From positions 1,116,001-1,180,000 of the forward strand of contig NZ_CP060412.1 in NCBI RefSeq assembly GCF_014297575.1: DNA of 64,000 nucleotides, in the 5' to 3' direction. This stretch comes from Dyella telluris (lineage in GTDB: Bacteria > Pseudomonadota > Gammaproteobacteria > Xanthomonadales > Rhodanobacteraceae). Each line of letters begins with the position of its first letter. Position 1 is the first letter of the stretch. The notes beneath the pieces were generated by a model. The model made no database searches, was not told the origin of the DNA, and saw only the letters and a list, made by a program, of their open reading frames with translations. Position numbers and translations under genes: made by a program. Positions 36,039 through 45,322 of the stretch are shown here, one piece after another.

Positions 36039-36830
36039 TCATGTATAGAAACTCCCCGCCAGCGTGCCCAGCAGCAGCGTCCACCCATCCACCAGCACGA
36101 ACAACATGATCTTGAACGGCAGGGAGATGATGGTGGGCGACACCATCATCATGCCCATGGACATCAGCACGCTGGCCACCACCAGGTCGATGATCAGGAA
36201 CGGAATGAACAGCAGGAAGCCCATCTGGAAAGCGGTCTTCAGCTCACTGGTGACGAACGCCGGCATGGCGACGCGAAACGGCACGTCGTCCTTGCTGGCA
36301 TACGGCTTTTCGTTGGCCAGATGGGTGAACAGCTGCAGGTCCGCGTCGCGCGTCTGGTCCAGCATGAAATGCTTGAACGGCGCCGCGGCGGCAGGCACGG
36401 CCTGTTCGGCGGACAGCTGGCCGTCCATATACGGCTTCACGCCATCCGTGTAGGCACGGTTGAGCACCGGTGACATCACGAACAGGGTAAGGAACAGCGA
36501 CAGCCCGAGCAGAATCTGGTTGGACGGCGTGGACTGCGTGCCCAGCGCCTGCCGCAGGAAGCTCAGCACGATCATGATGCGCGTGAACGACGTCATCATC
36601 AGCAGCACCGCCGGCAGCAGCGTGAGCACGGTCATCAGTGCCAACACCTGCAGCGACAGCGTCCAGTTCTGCGCGCCGCCCGCAGCGTTCTGCACCGTCA
36701 GTACGGGGATGCCCGCCCCTGAACCGGGCATCTGCGGCATCGAAGGCATCGCCGGCATGGCGGGTGCAGCCCAGAGCAGCATGGGGCACAGCAGCAACAG
36801 CCCCAGGAGAATCCAGCGGAACGACTTCAT
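36039..36830 (-). CDS. fliP: FliP, export gate core protein
   Basis: The product is 263 residues with a cleavable signal peptide (WILLGLLLLCPMLLWAAPA), as in enteric FliP. Membrane segments include LALMTVLTLLPAVLLMMTSF and a pair near the C-terminus; the conserved FTRIMIVLSFLRQALGTQ is present. A methionine/proline-rich stretch (MPAMPSMPQMPG) follows the signal peptide. The start overlaps the fliO stop by one base (TAATG). Confidence 0.96.
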   Translation of the reverse strand: MKSFRWILLGLLLLCPMLLWAAPAMPAMPSMPQMPGSGAGIPVLTVQNAAGGAQNWTLSLQVLALMTVLTLLPAVLLMMTSFTRIMIVLSFLRQALGTQSTPSNQILLGLSLFLTLFVMSPVLNRAYTDGVKPYMDGQLSAEQAVPAAAAPFKHFMLDQTRDADLQLFTHLANEKPYASKDDVPFRVAMPAFVTSELKTAFQMGFLLFIPFLIIDLVVASVLMSMGMMMVSPTIISLPFKIMLFVLVDGWTLLLGTLAGSFYT

Positions 36831-37210
36831 TACTTGCGCTTCCAGCGGGCCAGCACGTCGCCGAAGGGCGCAATGGGCGGTTGCGGTGCGGCTTCCGGTG
36901 CGGGCGCCACGCCTTCATAGACATGCAGGGTGCGCATGCCGCCCTGCCCCACGCCGATCAGCAGACGCTTGCCGTCCGCGTCGACCAGCATCAGGCGGTC
37001 GCGTGCGCCTACCGACATGGTTTCGACGCAACGCATGCGTCGGCCACCCGGCGTGGCGCGCGCCTGCAGCCGGCGGCTGAACCAGCCGGCGGCAAAGATC
37101 AGCGCAATGATGCCGAGCAGGCTCAGCAGCACGCGCACCAGTTCGCCACCGACGTTGATGTCGGGTGTGGCGGCGACCGGCAGGGCAAGGGCCAGGATCA
37201 TCGAACTCAC
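36830..37210 (-). CDS. fliO: FliO, export gate assembly protein
   Basis: The product is 126 residues with one central membrane helix (VLLSLLGIIALIFAAGWFSRRL) and a basic cytoplasmic domain with VETMSVGARDRLMLVDADGKRLLIGV, the family hallmark. FliO helps FliP assemble. It overlaps fliN by 4 bases (ATGA) and fliP by one base. Confidence 0.92.
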   Translation of the reverse strand: MSSMILALALPVAATPDINVGGELVRVLLSLLGIIALIFAAGWFSRRLQARATPGGRRMRCVETMSVGARDRLMLVDADGKRLLIGVGQGGMRTLHVYEGVAPAPEAAPQPPIAPFGDVLARWKRK

Positions 37211-37548
37211 CGCAGCTTGCGCACGCGTTCGGCGGGGCTGATCACGTCGGTCAGGCGGATGCCGAAGCGTTCATTGATCACCACCACTTCGCCATGCGCC
37301 ACCAGCGTGCCGTTGACGAACACGTCCAGCGGCTCGCCAGCAGAGCGGTCGAGTTCCACCACCGAACCCTGGTTGAGCTGCAGCAGGTTGCGGATGCTGA
37401 TGCGCGTGCGGCCCACTTCCATGGCAAGCGTGACCGGCACGTCGAGGATCATGTCGAGGTTGACATCGGCACCCTCGCCCACGGGGGCGGTGAGCTGGTC
37501 GAATTCGACGCGCTGGGTAGCGCTGGCAGCGTCATTGGTCGTGGTCAT
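37207..37548 (-). CDS. fliN: FliN, C-ring switch protein
   Basis: The product is 113 residues and is a SpoA/SPOA domain with LDVPVTLAMEVGRTRISIRNLLQLNQGSVVELDR (key part LDVPVTLAMEVGRT) and VVINERFGIRLTDVISP. It forms the bottom of the C-ring and binds FliH. It overlaps fliM and fliO by 4 bases each. Confidence 0.96.
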   Translation of the reverse strand: MTTTNDAASATQRVEFDQLTAPVGEGADVNLDMILDVPVTLAMEVGRTRISIRNLLQLNQGSVVELDRSAGEPLDVFVNGTLVAHGEVVVINERFGIRLTDVISPAERVRKLR

Positions 37549-38561
37549 GCGGGGTCAATCTCCAGGGCAGGTTCAGTCGCCAGGCGCATCTCGCGGCGGC
37601 CTGTCGGGGCATGGAAGCGGACGGCCGTGCGGCCGTTGTTCTGGCCGTAGCGGCCACGGAATACCGGCACGTCTTCGGCGAAGACCGTGCTGAATTCCGG
37701 CAATTGAATGGGCAGTACGTCGCCGGGGCGAAGCTGCAGGAAATCGCCGATGCTGATGCGCGTTTCGAGCAGCATCGAACTCAGCTCCACTTCCGCGTCC
37801 AGCACTTCGTCCTGCAGCGTTTCGGCCCAGCGATGGTCGCGATCCACGCGGTCGCTCTGCACGCCCGCATCAAGCAGGGTGCGGATCGGCTCGATCATCG
37901 AGTACGGCAGGGTCAGGTGGATCTCACCGCCGCCGCCATCGAGCTCGACATGGAACTTCGATACCACCACCGTTTCGGTGGGGCTGACGATGTTGGCGAA
38001 CTGCGGGTTGATTTCCGAATTGAGGTATTCGAAGTTCAGCGGCATCACCGGCGCCCAGGCTTCCACCATCGACGTGAACAGCTCGCCGAGGATGATCTGA
38101 ATCACGCGGTTCTCGGTCGGCGAGAAATCCCTGCCCTCGATGCGTGCATGAAAACGGCCATCGCCACCGAAGAAGTTGTCGATCACGGTGAACACCAGGC
38201 GCGGTTCCATCACCACCAGCGACGTGCCGCGCAGCGGCTTGACGCGCACCAGGTTTAGGTTGCTCGGCACGGCCAGGCCATGCACGTACTCGGCGAACTT
38301 GATCATCTTCACGCCAAGCACGGACACCTCGCAGGTCTTGCGCAACACGCCGAACAGCGCGGAGCGGAAGAAGCGGGCGAAGCGATCGTTGACCATCTCC
38401 AGCGTGGGCAGGCGGCCACGAACGATGCGGTCCTGCTGGGTGAAGTCGTACGAGATCACCGCATCGGACGGCAACGGTTCGTCGTTGCCCGTCTCCACGG
38501 CGCCCACTTCCACGCCATTGATCAGGGCATCGATTTCTTCCTGTGAAAGCAGGTCGCTCAT
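37545..38561 (-). CDS. fliM: FliM, C-ring switch protein and CheY target
   Basis: The product is 338 residues. The N-terminal CheY-binding peptide LSQEEIDALINGV is followed by the middle CheC-like domain (GTSLVVMEPRLVFTVIDNFFGG) and a C-terminal SpoA domain. Phospho-CheY binding to the N-terminus changes rotation. The N-terminal peptide is similar to three repeats in CheA (26199-26453). It is coupled to fliN by an ATGA overlap and starts 13 bases after fliL. Confidence 0.97.
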   Translation of the reverse strand: MSDLLSQEEIDALINGVEVGAVETGNDEPLPSDAVISYDFTQQDRIVRGRLPTLEMVNDRFARFFRSALFGVLRKTCEVSVLGVKMIKFAEYVHGLAVPSNLNLVRVKPLRGTSLVVMEPRLVFTVIDNFFGGDGRFHARIEGRDFSPTENRVIQIILGELFTSMVEAWAPVMPLNFEYLNSEINPQFANIVSPTETVVVSKFHVELDGGGGEIHLTLPYSMIEPIRTLLDAGVQSDRVDRDHRWAETLQDEVLDAEVELSSMLLETRISIGDFLQLRPGDVLPIQLPEFSTVFAEDVPVFRGRYGQNNGRTAVRFHAPTGRREMRLATEPALEIDPA

Positions 38562-38574
38562 CGCCGCGGTTCCG

Positions 38575-39072
38575 TCACTGCATCACGAAGCTGGTGAAGT
38601 ACAGCGCTTCCACGCCCGGACGACCCAGGCGCTTCTCGAGGATCTTGCGCACATCTGCCAGCGCCTGCGCCTGCAGCTTCTGCTTGCCGGCGGCGTCGCT
38701 GAGGATGGTGTAGTCCTGGCTGCTGAACAGCATGACCAGCGCATTGCGGATCACCGGGTCGGCTTCCTTCGCGGCGGCCAGCGCGGCGGCGTCGTGCGAC
38801 ATCAGGCTCACGCCGACCTGCAGGAAGCGCATGGACTGGTCGTCCTTGAAGTTGACGACGAACGGCGGATCCAGCGTCAGGTACTGCTCCTGCTTGGACA
38901 TCACCACCTTCGGCTCATCCGCCTCGGCGCCATGCGCCTTGCGTGCGTTCATCACCAGGTAGCCGGACGCGCCGGCCATGGCGACCATCGCCACGCCCAT
39001 GATCATCACGACCTTGCTGGAGCCCTTCTTGGGCCCCGCGGCCGCGTTTTCCGTTTGCTCGTTCTGAGCCAT
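38575..39072 (-). CDS. fliL: FliL, basal-body stator-associated membrane protein
   Basis: The product is 165 residues with a short cytoplasmic N-terminus, one TM helix (VVMIMGVAMVAMAGASGYLVM) and a periplasmic FliL domain ending RKILEKRLGRPGVEALYFTSFVMQ. I start it at the ATG at 39072; a frame to 39111 exists, but the family starts at this residue. It is the first gene of the fliLMNOPQR-flhBAFG-fliA operon, downstream of a sigma-54 promoter. Confidence 0.94.
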   Translation of the reverse strand: MAQNEQTENAAAGPKKGSSKVVMIMGVAMVAMAGASGYLVMNARKAHGAEADEPKVVMSKQEQYLTLDPPFVVNFKDDQSMRFLQVGVSLMSHDAAALAAAKEADPVIRNALVMLFSSQDYTILSDAAGKQKLQAQALADVRKILEKRLGRPGVEALYFTSFVMQ

Positions 39073-39138
39073 GCGAATGTCGATCCCTATCAGTTGCCAT
39101 ATGTCTGCCACCCGTCATGGGTGGCGCATGCCCTTTGG

Positions 39139-39155
39139 TAGCAAACCGCGTGCCA
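39139..39155 (-). promoter_or_regulatory. Sigma-54 promoter for the fliL operon
   Basis: On the minus strand it reads TGGCACG-CGGT-TTGCTA, which matches the consensus TGGCACG-N4-TTGCW exactly, with GG and GC 10 bases apart. The expected transcription start is near 39130, about 58 bases before the fliL ATG at 39072. Confidence 0.9.
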
Positions 39156-39497
39156 TCGACGGGATGCGTTGCTGCCACTGGGTTTGCGGGGGATGCGACG
39201 GGGCGGCGGCGCTTTCTTGACGCCTGTCGGAGATTGGGCGTGACGGGGGGATGGCGGTTGACGGAAGGTTGTCGCGGGAGCGTGCCTTTTCCCTGTTCCC
39301 TTGGGAGCATGCGGGGAGCAGCCATGGATGGATGCGGCTTTGGGGGCGAGGATAGGGTTGGGGTGAGGGGTGACCCTGCCTCACCGATTCGATCTCGTCA
39401 TCCCGGCGCAGGCCGGGATCCAGGGCCTCGGTGGTCGGCTTTCGCCCCACCGCTTCATTCTTTTGACCGTCATCCCAGCGAAAGCTGGGATCCAGGG

Positions 39498-39549
39498 CCT
39501 TTGCTCTCGGCCTTTGCTCTCGGCCTTTGCTCTCGGCCTTTGCTCTCGG
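39498..39549. repeat. 13-base tandem repeat, four copies
   Basis: The unit CCTTTGCTCTCGG occurs four times without interruption, followed by a degenerate partial copy. It sits immediately downstream of an inverted-repeat element. Confidence 0.9.
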
Positions 39550-39577
39550 CCTCCGGTCTCGCGCGTTTCCGCGATCG

Positions 39578-39671
39578 GGCCGCTTACGCAGCGGAGGCGT
39601 TTCGACCTCCTGCCGGAGGCCGAGTCACTTTTCTTTTGCTGGCCCAAAAGAAAAGTAACCCAAAGAAAATG
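39578..39671. repeat. Long inverted repeat, left arm
   Basis: It contains GGGCCGCTTACGCAGCGG, ACCTCCTGCCGGAGGCCG and a hairpin with perfect arms ACTTTTCTTTT and AAAAGAAAAGT. It matches 40287-40383 in inverse orientation at roughly 90% by eye. The arms lie about 615 bases apart. Confidence 0.8.
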
Positions 39672-39959
39672 GCCTCAAGAGCTGGCAGCATTCCGCTGGG
39701 ATAAGCCCGAACGGCTGAGGAACGTTGCTGCTTGGCAACCTCCGCCTCTACACAGCGGGTACTTCCAAGCGCTTCGCAACGCGCCGATGCGCTGAGGACT
39801 TAACGCGGAGCGTCGTGCCGCGAAGCGGCACCTTCTTCCTTGCCACTTGGTGGTTCACATTGAACATCCCCTGTCGCTCGTCCTCTCCCATTCGGGAGAG
39901 GACTGGGGTGAGCACTGAGGCGAGAGAGAAACGGACTCCACACGCTGCGAGCCCCACCT

Positions 39960-40040
39960 GTAGGAGCGCACCTTGTGCGCGACCGCAGCGTCCTGTCGAT
40001 ACCGCTCCGTCAGGTGGTCGCGCACAGGGTGCGCTCCTAC
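39960..40040. repeat. REPIN: two REP elements in inverted orientation
   Basis: The forward copy is at 39960-39984 (GTAGGAGCGCACC...GCGACC) and the inverted copy at 40016-40040 (GGTCGCGCACAGG...CTCCTAC), with 31 bases between. These two copies are nearly perfect, which suggests a recently mobile family. Confidence 0.88.
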
Positions 40041-40173
40041 AGACAAGCTAAACCGGTACGCCATACGCCGTCGCACCATGCGACGCGATGTGCAGCGCAG
40101 CTGCACGAGCCGTCTGCTTTTGACCTACCCGACCCCTTGAGCGGCGGTGAGGGGCGGACGACAGGCCCGCAGG

Positions 40174-40230
40174 GGGATCGGCAGGGAGGCCGATCCCTTT
40201 TCGACAGGACAGGGAGGTCCTGTCGAAAAG
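40174..40230. repeat. Two tandem perfect hairpins in the island
   Basis: The arms GGGATCGG / CCGATCCC (about 40174-40196) are followed directly by CTTTTCGACAGGAC (40197-40210) / GTCCTGTCGAAAAG (40217-40230) with loop AGGGAG. The second has a 14-bp perfect stem. Confidence 0.85.
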
Positions 40231-40286
40231 CCCGGCCGACCCTCACGGACCGGCCGGCTCCACCGGCCGGCGCCGCGATGGGGGTG

Positions 40287-40383
40287 CCTTTTCTTTTGGT
40301 TACTTTTCTTTGGGCAAGCAAAGAAAAGTGACCCGGCCTCCGGCAGGAGGTCGGAACGCCCGCTGCGTAAGCGGCCAGGTCGC
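40287..40383. repeat. Long inverted repeat, right arm
   Basis: Inverse partner of 39578-39671, with GGCCTCCGGCAGGAGGTCGG and GCCCGCTGCGTAAGCGGCC as the matching blocks. Confidence 0.8.
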
Positions 40384-40530
40384 GGCAGCGTTGGAACCCG
40401 AAGGCCAGGAGCAAAGTCACTGGACCCCTGCCTCCGCAGGGGTGACGGCTCTTTTGAAGTGGCGAGGCAAGGTTGACCACTCACCTCAACCCTCACCCCA
40501 AACGGGAGAGGGAGAAGAAGCGCGGACCGG

Positions 40531-41763
40531 TCAGGCAAACATATCCACCAACCCCACCGCCACCTTCCCAATCGGCGACACCGCCGAAACCACATCACCC
40601 ACCTCGTCAGCCAACGAACTCCCACTACCCGACGACGAGCCCGACGCATTCGCCGTCTGCGACGACGAACCCTGCCCCGTATTCCCCTGCCCCACCATCG
40701 CCTCTCCCAACGACAGGCCGTGATGGGCGAGCATGGAGTCGAGCTGGGTCAGCGTCTGCTGCACGGCATGAACGGCCTGCGGGTGTTGGGCGATGAAGGC
40801 CACGTCGACGTGGTCCTGCTTCACGCTCACCTTCACGTCGAGCTCGCCGAGATCTTCGGGATGGAGGCGGATGCGGGCTTCCTTCACGTCCTGGCCCCCG
40901 AGCCAGGTGACCTGCTGGCTCAGTTCCTGGCCAAAGGCCGGCGTGCCGACACTGGATTGCATGGTCAGCACATGCGGCGTAGCGGTCGCGGTGACCCCGT
41001 TCGGTTGGGCCAGTGACTGCTGCGACATGGCCGCTGCAGAGAGGTTCTTCAGGGCTTCGAGCGGGTCGCTGCTGTCTTTCTGGTCGGACGACGAGGACGC
41101 GGTCAATGCCTGCAAGGCGTTGCTCAAGGCATCGCCCTTGGCCGCCTGCGCGCCATCCGTCGCGGTGGTGTCGACGGCATCGCCGGCGTCATCCGCGTCC
41201 TGGCCGGCCAGGGACAAGCTCTTGTCCTTGATCCCGTCCATGGCCTTGCTGAATTCGTCGCCGTCGCCGGCCTTGCCCTGCGCCGTACTGGCACCCTGTA
41301 TGGCGCCCAGCAGCGAAATGGTTGCCGACGCCGGCAAGGTCGAGGTGGCGGCGCCAGTCACGGCAGCCGTGGCATCGTCGCCATCTGCGTCGGAAACCGT
41401 GGATGCAGCGGCGGAGGCAGGCACGCTCTGTCCCAGCAGCGCGAGCATCGCGGCGGCAGCGCCGGGCGCGGCCGTTTCCGCCGTGTCATCGTCCTTGTGA
41501 TCCGACTTTCCACTGGCCTTGGCCTGCGAGGAAGAAGCGGACGACGTCGTGCTGCCCGATGACGAGGGCGCGGACGATTTCGCCGGCGCCGGCCGGGCAT
41601 CGTCGCGCTGCCGTGCAAACTGCTGGCGCGCCTGCTGCAGCGGTGCGCTGAACCTGTGGTCGTTGGCGCCGGACGATGCGCTGCTCGTATCGCTGCTTGA
41701 GGAACTGTTGGTGGCACTCGGCGCGGGCGCCAGATTTGCCGCCAGGGCAACGGACGGGGTCAT
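40531..41763 (-). CDS. fliK: FliK, hook-length control protein
   Basis: The product is 410 residues. The N-terminal ~270 residues are disordered and rich in serine, alanine, aspartate and threonine (the secreted ruler). The C-terminal FliK domain carries the hallmark ARIRLHPEDLGELDVKVSV and HPQAVHAVQQTLTQLDSMLAHHG. It stops rod/hook export by acting on FlhB when the hook is the right length. It is the last gene of the fliEFGHIJK operon, 34 bases after fliJ. A second FliK-like gene is at 16150-17301. Confidence 0.93.
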   Translation of the reverse strand: MTPSVALAANLAPAPSATNSSSSSDTSSASSGANDHRFSAPLQQARQQFARQRDDARPAPAKSSAPSSSGSTTSSASSSQAKASGKSDHKDDDTAETAAPGAAAAMLALLGQSVPASAAASTVSDADGDDATAAVTGAATSTLPASATISLLGAIQGASTAQGKAGDGDEFSKAMDGIKDKSLSLAGQDADDAGDAVDTTATDGAQAAKGDALSNALQALTASSSSDQKDSSDPLEALKNLSAAAMSQQSLAQPNGVTATATPHVLTMQSSVGTPAFGQELSQQVTWLGGQDVKEARIRLHPEDLGELDVKVSVKQDHVDVAFIAQHPQAVHAVQQTLTQLDSMLAHHGLSLGEAMVGQGNTGQGSSSQTANASGSSSGSGSSLADEVGDVVSAVSPIGKVAVGLVDMFA

Positions 41764-41797
41764 GGGTTGTTCTCCGGGAATGCTTTCTTGGACAAGG

Positions 41798-42232
41798 TCA
41801 CGACAGCCCTCTCCTCGGTCGACGGTGCTGCATGCGCTCGTCGATCTCGGCCTGTTCGCGACGATCCTCGCTTTTGCGTTCCTGCTCGCGGTAGCGGTCG
41901 ATCACGCTGCCGAGCGCCTGCTCGCGTGCGTGGGCTTCGCGCCACTGGTCGCGCACGCCGTCGAGGTACCGGCGCTGGCGGGCTACTTCATTGATCTGCT
42001 GGGCAATGACCTGGTTGATGCGTTCGACGAATTGGCGTCGGTTGAGCATCGCAGCCACGCTGACGCCGCCCTGCGTTTCCGCATACTCGGCGCGGTATTT
42101 CTGCAATTCGTCCAGCTGCTGCTCGGCCTTGGCGAGCTTCTGCTGCTGCTCGGCCAGGCGCTGCATGGCCGCCTCCTGGCGGTCGTGGGCCAGGTCAACG
42201 GCAGGTTGCAGGCGGTTCGCGCGGGATTTCAC
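41798..42232 (-). CDS. fliJ: FliJ, export ATPase stalk and chaperone-escort protein
   Basis: The product is 144 residues, almost entirely one long coiled coil (heptads through [20 protein letters not shown] and [20 protein letters not shown]). FliJ sits inside the FliI hexamer. It overlaps fliI by 4 bases (ATGA). Sequence identity in this family is low; the call rests on length, coiled coil and position. Confidence 0.9.
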   Translation of the reverse strand: MKSRANRLQPAVDLAHDRQEAAMQRLAEQQQKLAKAEQQLDELQKYRAEYAETQGGVSVAAMLNRRQFVERINQVIAQQINEVARQRRYLDGVRDQWREAHAREQALGSVIDRYREQERKSEDRREQAEIDERMQHRRPRRGLS

Positions 42233-43587
42233 GGCGTACCGCCGGCGGTCAGCGTTTCAAGGGAGCTGATGGCGTCGACCAGTGTGGTTGGCGCGTCCAC
42301 TTCCTGCTGCAGGAAGTCGCGCAGCCGCGGCCACATGGCAATGGCGTGATCCACCTGCGGATCGGACCCTTTCTGGTAGGCGCCCACGGCAATCAGGTCG
42401 CGCTGCTGGCGATACGCCGAGTAGACCTGGCGGAAGCGCTGCGCAGAGCGCAGGTGCTCGCGCTGCACCACCGCGGGCATCACGCGGCTGATGGAAGCTT
42501 CGATATCGATGGCGGGATAATGGCCCGCCTCGGCAAGATCGCGCGAGAGCACGATATGGCCATCCAGGATGGCGCGCGATGCATCGGCGATGGGATCATG
42601 GCGATAGTCGTCGCCTTCGGTCAGCACGGTGTAGAACGCCGTGATGGAGCCACGCCCTTCGGCATCGTTACCGGCGCGCTCCACCAGTGCAGGCAGCATG
42701 GCGAATACCGACGGCGGATAACCCTTGGTGGCCGGCGGCTCGCCGATGGCCAGTGCGATCTCGCGCTGCGCCTGGGCATAGCGCGTGATCGAATCCATCA
42801 GCAAAAGCACGCGCTGGCCGCGGTCGCGGAACCATTCGGCAATGGCCGTGGCGTACTGCGCACCGCGCAGGCGCTTGAGCGGCGGCGCATCGGCCGGCGC
42901 GGCGACGATCACGGCACGGGCGCGACCTTCCGCACCCAGCGTGTGTTCGACGAATTCCTTCACTTCGCGACCACGCTCGCCGATCAGGCCCACCACCACC
43001 ACGTCGGCGTCGGTGTAGCGCGTCATCATGCCGAGCAGGGTCGACTTGCCCACGCCGGAACCTGCAAACAGGCCCAGGCGCTGGCCGCGCCCCACGGTGA
43101 GCAGGGAGTTGATCGCACGCACGCCGGTGTCGAGCGGCGTATCGATGGGCTTGCGCGCCATCGGGTTGATCGGTTCGTTCTTGAGCAGGGCGTGCTCGTC
43201 CACGTCGAGCGGGCCCAGTCCGTCGAGCGGCACGCCATCGGCGCCGATCACGCGACCCAGCAAGGCCTGCCCCACCGGCAACCCGCTGGTGTGCGAGCAC
43301 GGGCGCACGCGGGCATTCGGCAGCACGCCGTGCATCTCGGTCACCGGCATCAGCAGCAGGCGCTCGTCGGCAAAGCCGACCACTTCGGTATCCAGTTCAT
43401 TGCCGTCGGCTGTGCTGACCAGGCAGCGTGCGCCCAGCGGCGCCTCGCAACCTTCGGCCTCCAGGGTGAGCCCCACGACGCGGCGCAGCCGGCCTTCCAC
43501 GGTCAGCGTGCGCGCACCCACGGCACGCTGGCGGCGACGGGCCAGCCGCTCCTGCCACAGTGCGCTGCGGGTGGGCTGCGCGTTCAT
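42229..43587 (-). CDS. fliI: FliI, flagellar type III export ATPase
   Basis: The product is 452 residues, related to the F1 beta subunit. It has Walker [18 protein letters not shown], Walker [13 protein letters not shown], and the conserved [19 protein letters not shown] start it at the ATG at 43587, which overlaps fliH by 4 bases; a longer frame to 43713 lies inside fliH and is spurious. It works with FliH and FliJ in loading export substrates. Confidence 0.97.
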   Translation of the reverse strand: MNAQPTRSALWQERLARRRQRAVGARTLTVEGRLRRVVGLTLEAEGCEAPLGARCLVSTADGNELDTEVVGFADERLLLMPVTEMHGVLPNARVRPCSHTSGLPVGQALLGRVIGADGVPLDGLGPLDVDEHALLKNEPINPMARKPIDTPLDTGVRAINSLLTVGRGQRLGLFAGSGVGKSTLLGMMTRYTDADVVVVGLIGERGREVKEFVEHTLGAEGRARAVIVAAPADAPPLKRLRGAQYATAIAEWFRDRGQRVLLLMDSITRYAQAQREIALAIGEPPATKGYPPSVFAMLPALVERAGNDAEGRGSITAFYTVLTEGDDYRHDPIADASRAILDGHIVLSRDLAEAGHYPAIDIEASISRVMPAVVQREHLRSAQRFRQVYSAYRQQRDLIAVGAYQKGSDPQVDHAIAMWPRLRDFLQQEVDAPTTLVDAISSLETLTAGGTP

Positions 43588-44240
43588 CCACGCACCTCGT
43601 CGGCATCTTCGTCGGTTTCTTCGGCTTCCGCACCCAGCACCGCATCCACCACCGCGGCGAGCCGCGTTTCGATGCGCGCATCCAGGCGCGAGCGTTCGCT
43701 TTCCAGCAGGCAATCACCGCGCTGCAGGCTGGGGTCGGGCATCAGCTGCCAGTGCGACTCGACCATGTCCAGCGTGCGCAGCAGGGCGAGATCGTCCGGG
43801 TGCAGGCGCACGCGCAGGTTGCCCGACGCCGATGGCAAGGCCAGCGCGGCCTGCCGTACGGCTTCGACCACCAGGTCGGGCGTCACGCGCAATTCGTGCG
43901 CCACCACCTGGCGCGCCACGGTCATGGCCAGGCGCGTCAGTTCGAGTTCCACCATGTCGTCCATGCTGCGCAAGGGGCGGGCGGCCGACTCCAGCAGTTC
44001 GTCCAGGCGCTGCATGCGTTCCTGCAGTACCGCGCGCGCTTCCGCCATGCCCTGCTCGTGGCCCGCCGCGTAACCTTCGTCACGGGCCTGCTGTTCCAGT
44101 GCCTCGAGTTCGCGCACGGTCGGCTGCTGCTGCACCGGTTCCACGGGTGCAGGCTCCGGCGCCACCACCGGCTCGCCCACCTCGGGTGGCAGCCAGCGCT
44201 CGAAGGCCTGGAAGTGGTCGCGATTCATCAAGGCACTCAT
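43584..44240 (-). CDS. fliH: FliH, export ATPase regulator
   Basis: The product is 218 residues. A proline/valine-rich N-terminal part is followed by a coiled coil with repeats of the AxxxG type ([20 protein letters not shown]) and a C-terminal globular FliH/YscL domain. FliH links FliI to FliN in the C-ring. It overlaps both fliG (ATGA at 44237) and fliI. Confidence 0.92.
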   Translation of the reverse strand: MSALMNRDHFQAFERWLPPEVGEPVVAPEPAPVEPVQQQPTVRELEALEQQARDEGYAAGHEQGMAEARAVLQERMQRLDELLESAARPLRSMDDMVELELTRLAMTVARQVVAHELRVTPDLVVEAVRQAALALPSASGNLRVRLHPDDLALLRTLDMVESHWQLMPDPSLQRGDCLLESERSRLDARIETRLAAVVDAVLGAEAEETDEDADEVRG

Positions 44241-45250
44241 GAGACGAGTTCGTCACCCGTGCCGGAAAGGTTGATCGCGCCCGAATCGGCCAGCTTGCGT
44301 GCAATGCCGAGCACTTCCTTCTGCGCGGCATCGACTTCGCTGAGGCGCACGGGGCCGGACACTTCCAGGTCGTCGCGCAGCATGTCGGCGGCGCGCTTGG
44401 ACATGTTGGCGAAGATCTTTTCGCGCACGCCGGGCTCGGCACCCTTCAGCGCCGTGACCAGGCGCGCGGTGGGCACTTCGCGCAGCAGTGTCTGCATGCT
44501 GCGGTCGTCCAGGTCGCCAAGGTCCTCGAACACGAACATCAGCTCTTCGATGCGGCCACTCAGGCCCGAGTCGTGACTGCGGATGGCCGACATCAGCTCG
44601 GTCTCGCGGCTGGTTTCCATCGCATTGAGGATGTTGGCCGCGGCCTTCAGGCCGCCCACGCTGGCGGACTTCAGTTTCTTGGTGTTACCGCCAGAGAACT
44701 GGCGCTCCATGATTTCGTCGAGCTCGTTCAGCGCATGAGGCTGCACGCCATCGAGCGTGGCGATGCGCATCACCGCGTCGCTGCGCGTGCGCGGCGGCAG
44801 GTAGCCGATGACTTCGGCCGCCTGGTCCGGCTCCAGATGCGCCAGCACCAGCGCGATGATCTGCGGATGCTCCTGCCCGATCATCTCGGCAATGGCGCGA
44901 CTCTCCATCCATTTCAGCGACTCCAGCCCCTTGCTGGTGCGGCCGAGCAGGATGCGGTCGATCAGGCCACCGGCCTTGTTCTCGCCCAGCGCATTGACCA
45001 GGATCTTGCGGATGTATTCCTCGGTACCCACTCCCAGCGAGGTATGGCGACCCATGTCCTCGTCAAGGCGATCGAGCACCATCTCCACCTGCTCGCGCGT
45101 GACGTTGGAAAGGCTGGCCATGGCCGAGCCCACCGCCTGCACGTCGCGCGCGCTGAGGTGCTTGAGCACTTCGGCTGCGTCCTGCTCGCCCAAGGTGAGC
45201 AGCAGGATGGCCGCGCGCTGGGCGCCGTTGATTTGCAGTTCTGCTTTCAT
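44237..45250 (-). CDS. fliG: FliG, C-ring torque-generating protein
   Basis: The product is about 337 residues in three armadillo-like domains. The N-terminal domain (GAQRAAILLLTLGEQDAAEVLKHL; key part AAILLLTLGE) binds FliF. The middle EHPQ motif (GQEHPQIIALVLAHL) binds FliM. The C-terminal torque helix carries charged residues (MFVFEDLGDLDDRSMQTLLREV). I prefer the ATG at 45250 with GGGTGA 8 bases upstream; a GTG at 45262 adds four residues and is also possible. Confidence 0.96.
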   Translation of the reverse strand: MKAELQINGAQRAAILLLTLGEQDAAEVLKHLSARDVQAVGSAMASLSNVTREQVEMVLDRLDEDMGRHTSLGVGTEEYIRKILVNALGENKAGGLIDRILLGRTSKGLESLKWMESRAIAEMIGQEHPQIIALVLAHLEPDQAAEVIGYLPPRTRSDAVMRIATLDGVQPHALNELDEIMERQFSGGNTKKLKSASVGGLKAAANILNAMETSRETELMSAIRSHDSGLSGRIEELMFVFEDLGDLDDRSMQTLLREVPTARLVTALKGAEPGVREKIFANMSKRAADMLRDDLEVSGPVRLSEVDAAQKEVLGIARKLADSGAINLSGTGDELVS

Positions 45251-45322
45251 GATTCGATTCACCCGCTAACCTGCCTGGCCATGGTGGTCTGATGGATCGC
45301 GCTCAAGCGCGCGATGTCGCGA

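Larger units (their letters stand above)
39156..40530. other. Non-coding palindrome island between fliK and fliL
   Basis: About 1.4 kb without a credible gene. It is filled with dispersed repeats: two inverted-repeat elements (39393-39424, 39467-39497), a 4 x 13-base tandem repeat (39498-39549), a long inverted-repeat pair (about 39578-39671 and 40287-40383), a REPIN (39960-40040), tandem perfect hairpins (40174-40230) and smaller palindromes at 39886-39902 and 40246-40270. Short frames on both strands are shadows of the repeats. Confidence 0.75.

Noticed and set aside
39498..39549. CRISPR-like array
   Set aside because: The 13-base units are directly adjacent with no spacers, so this is a simple tandem repeat; no cas gene is present.
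39117..40796. Several open frames through the fliK-fliL gap on both strands
   Set aside because: They are read-throughs of palindromic repeats with no conserved protein; translations of both strands mirror each other.
43588..43713. N-terminal extension of FliI
   Set aside because: It lies wholly inside fliH, and the ATG at 43587 gives a normal FliI length and an ATGA overlap.
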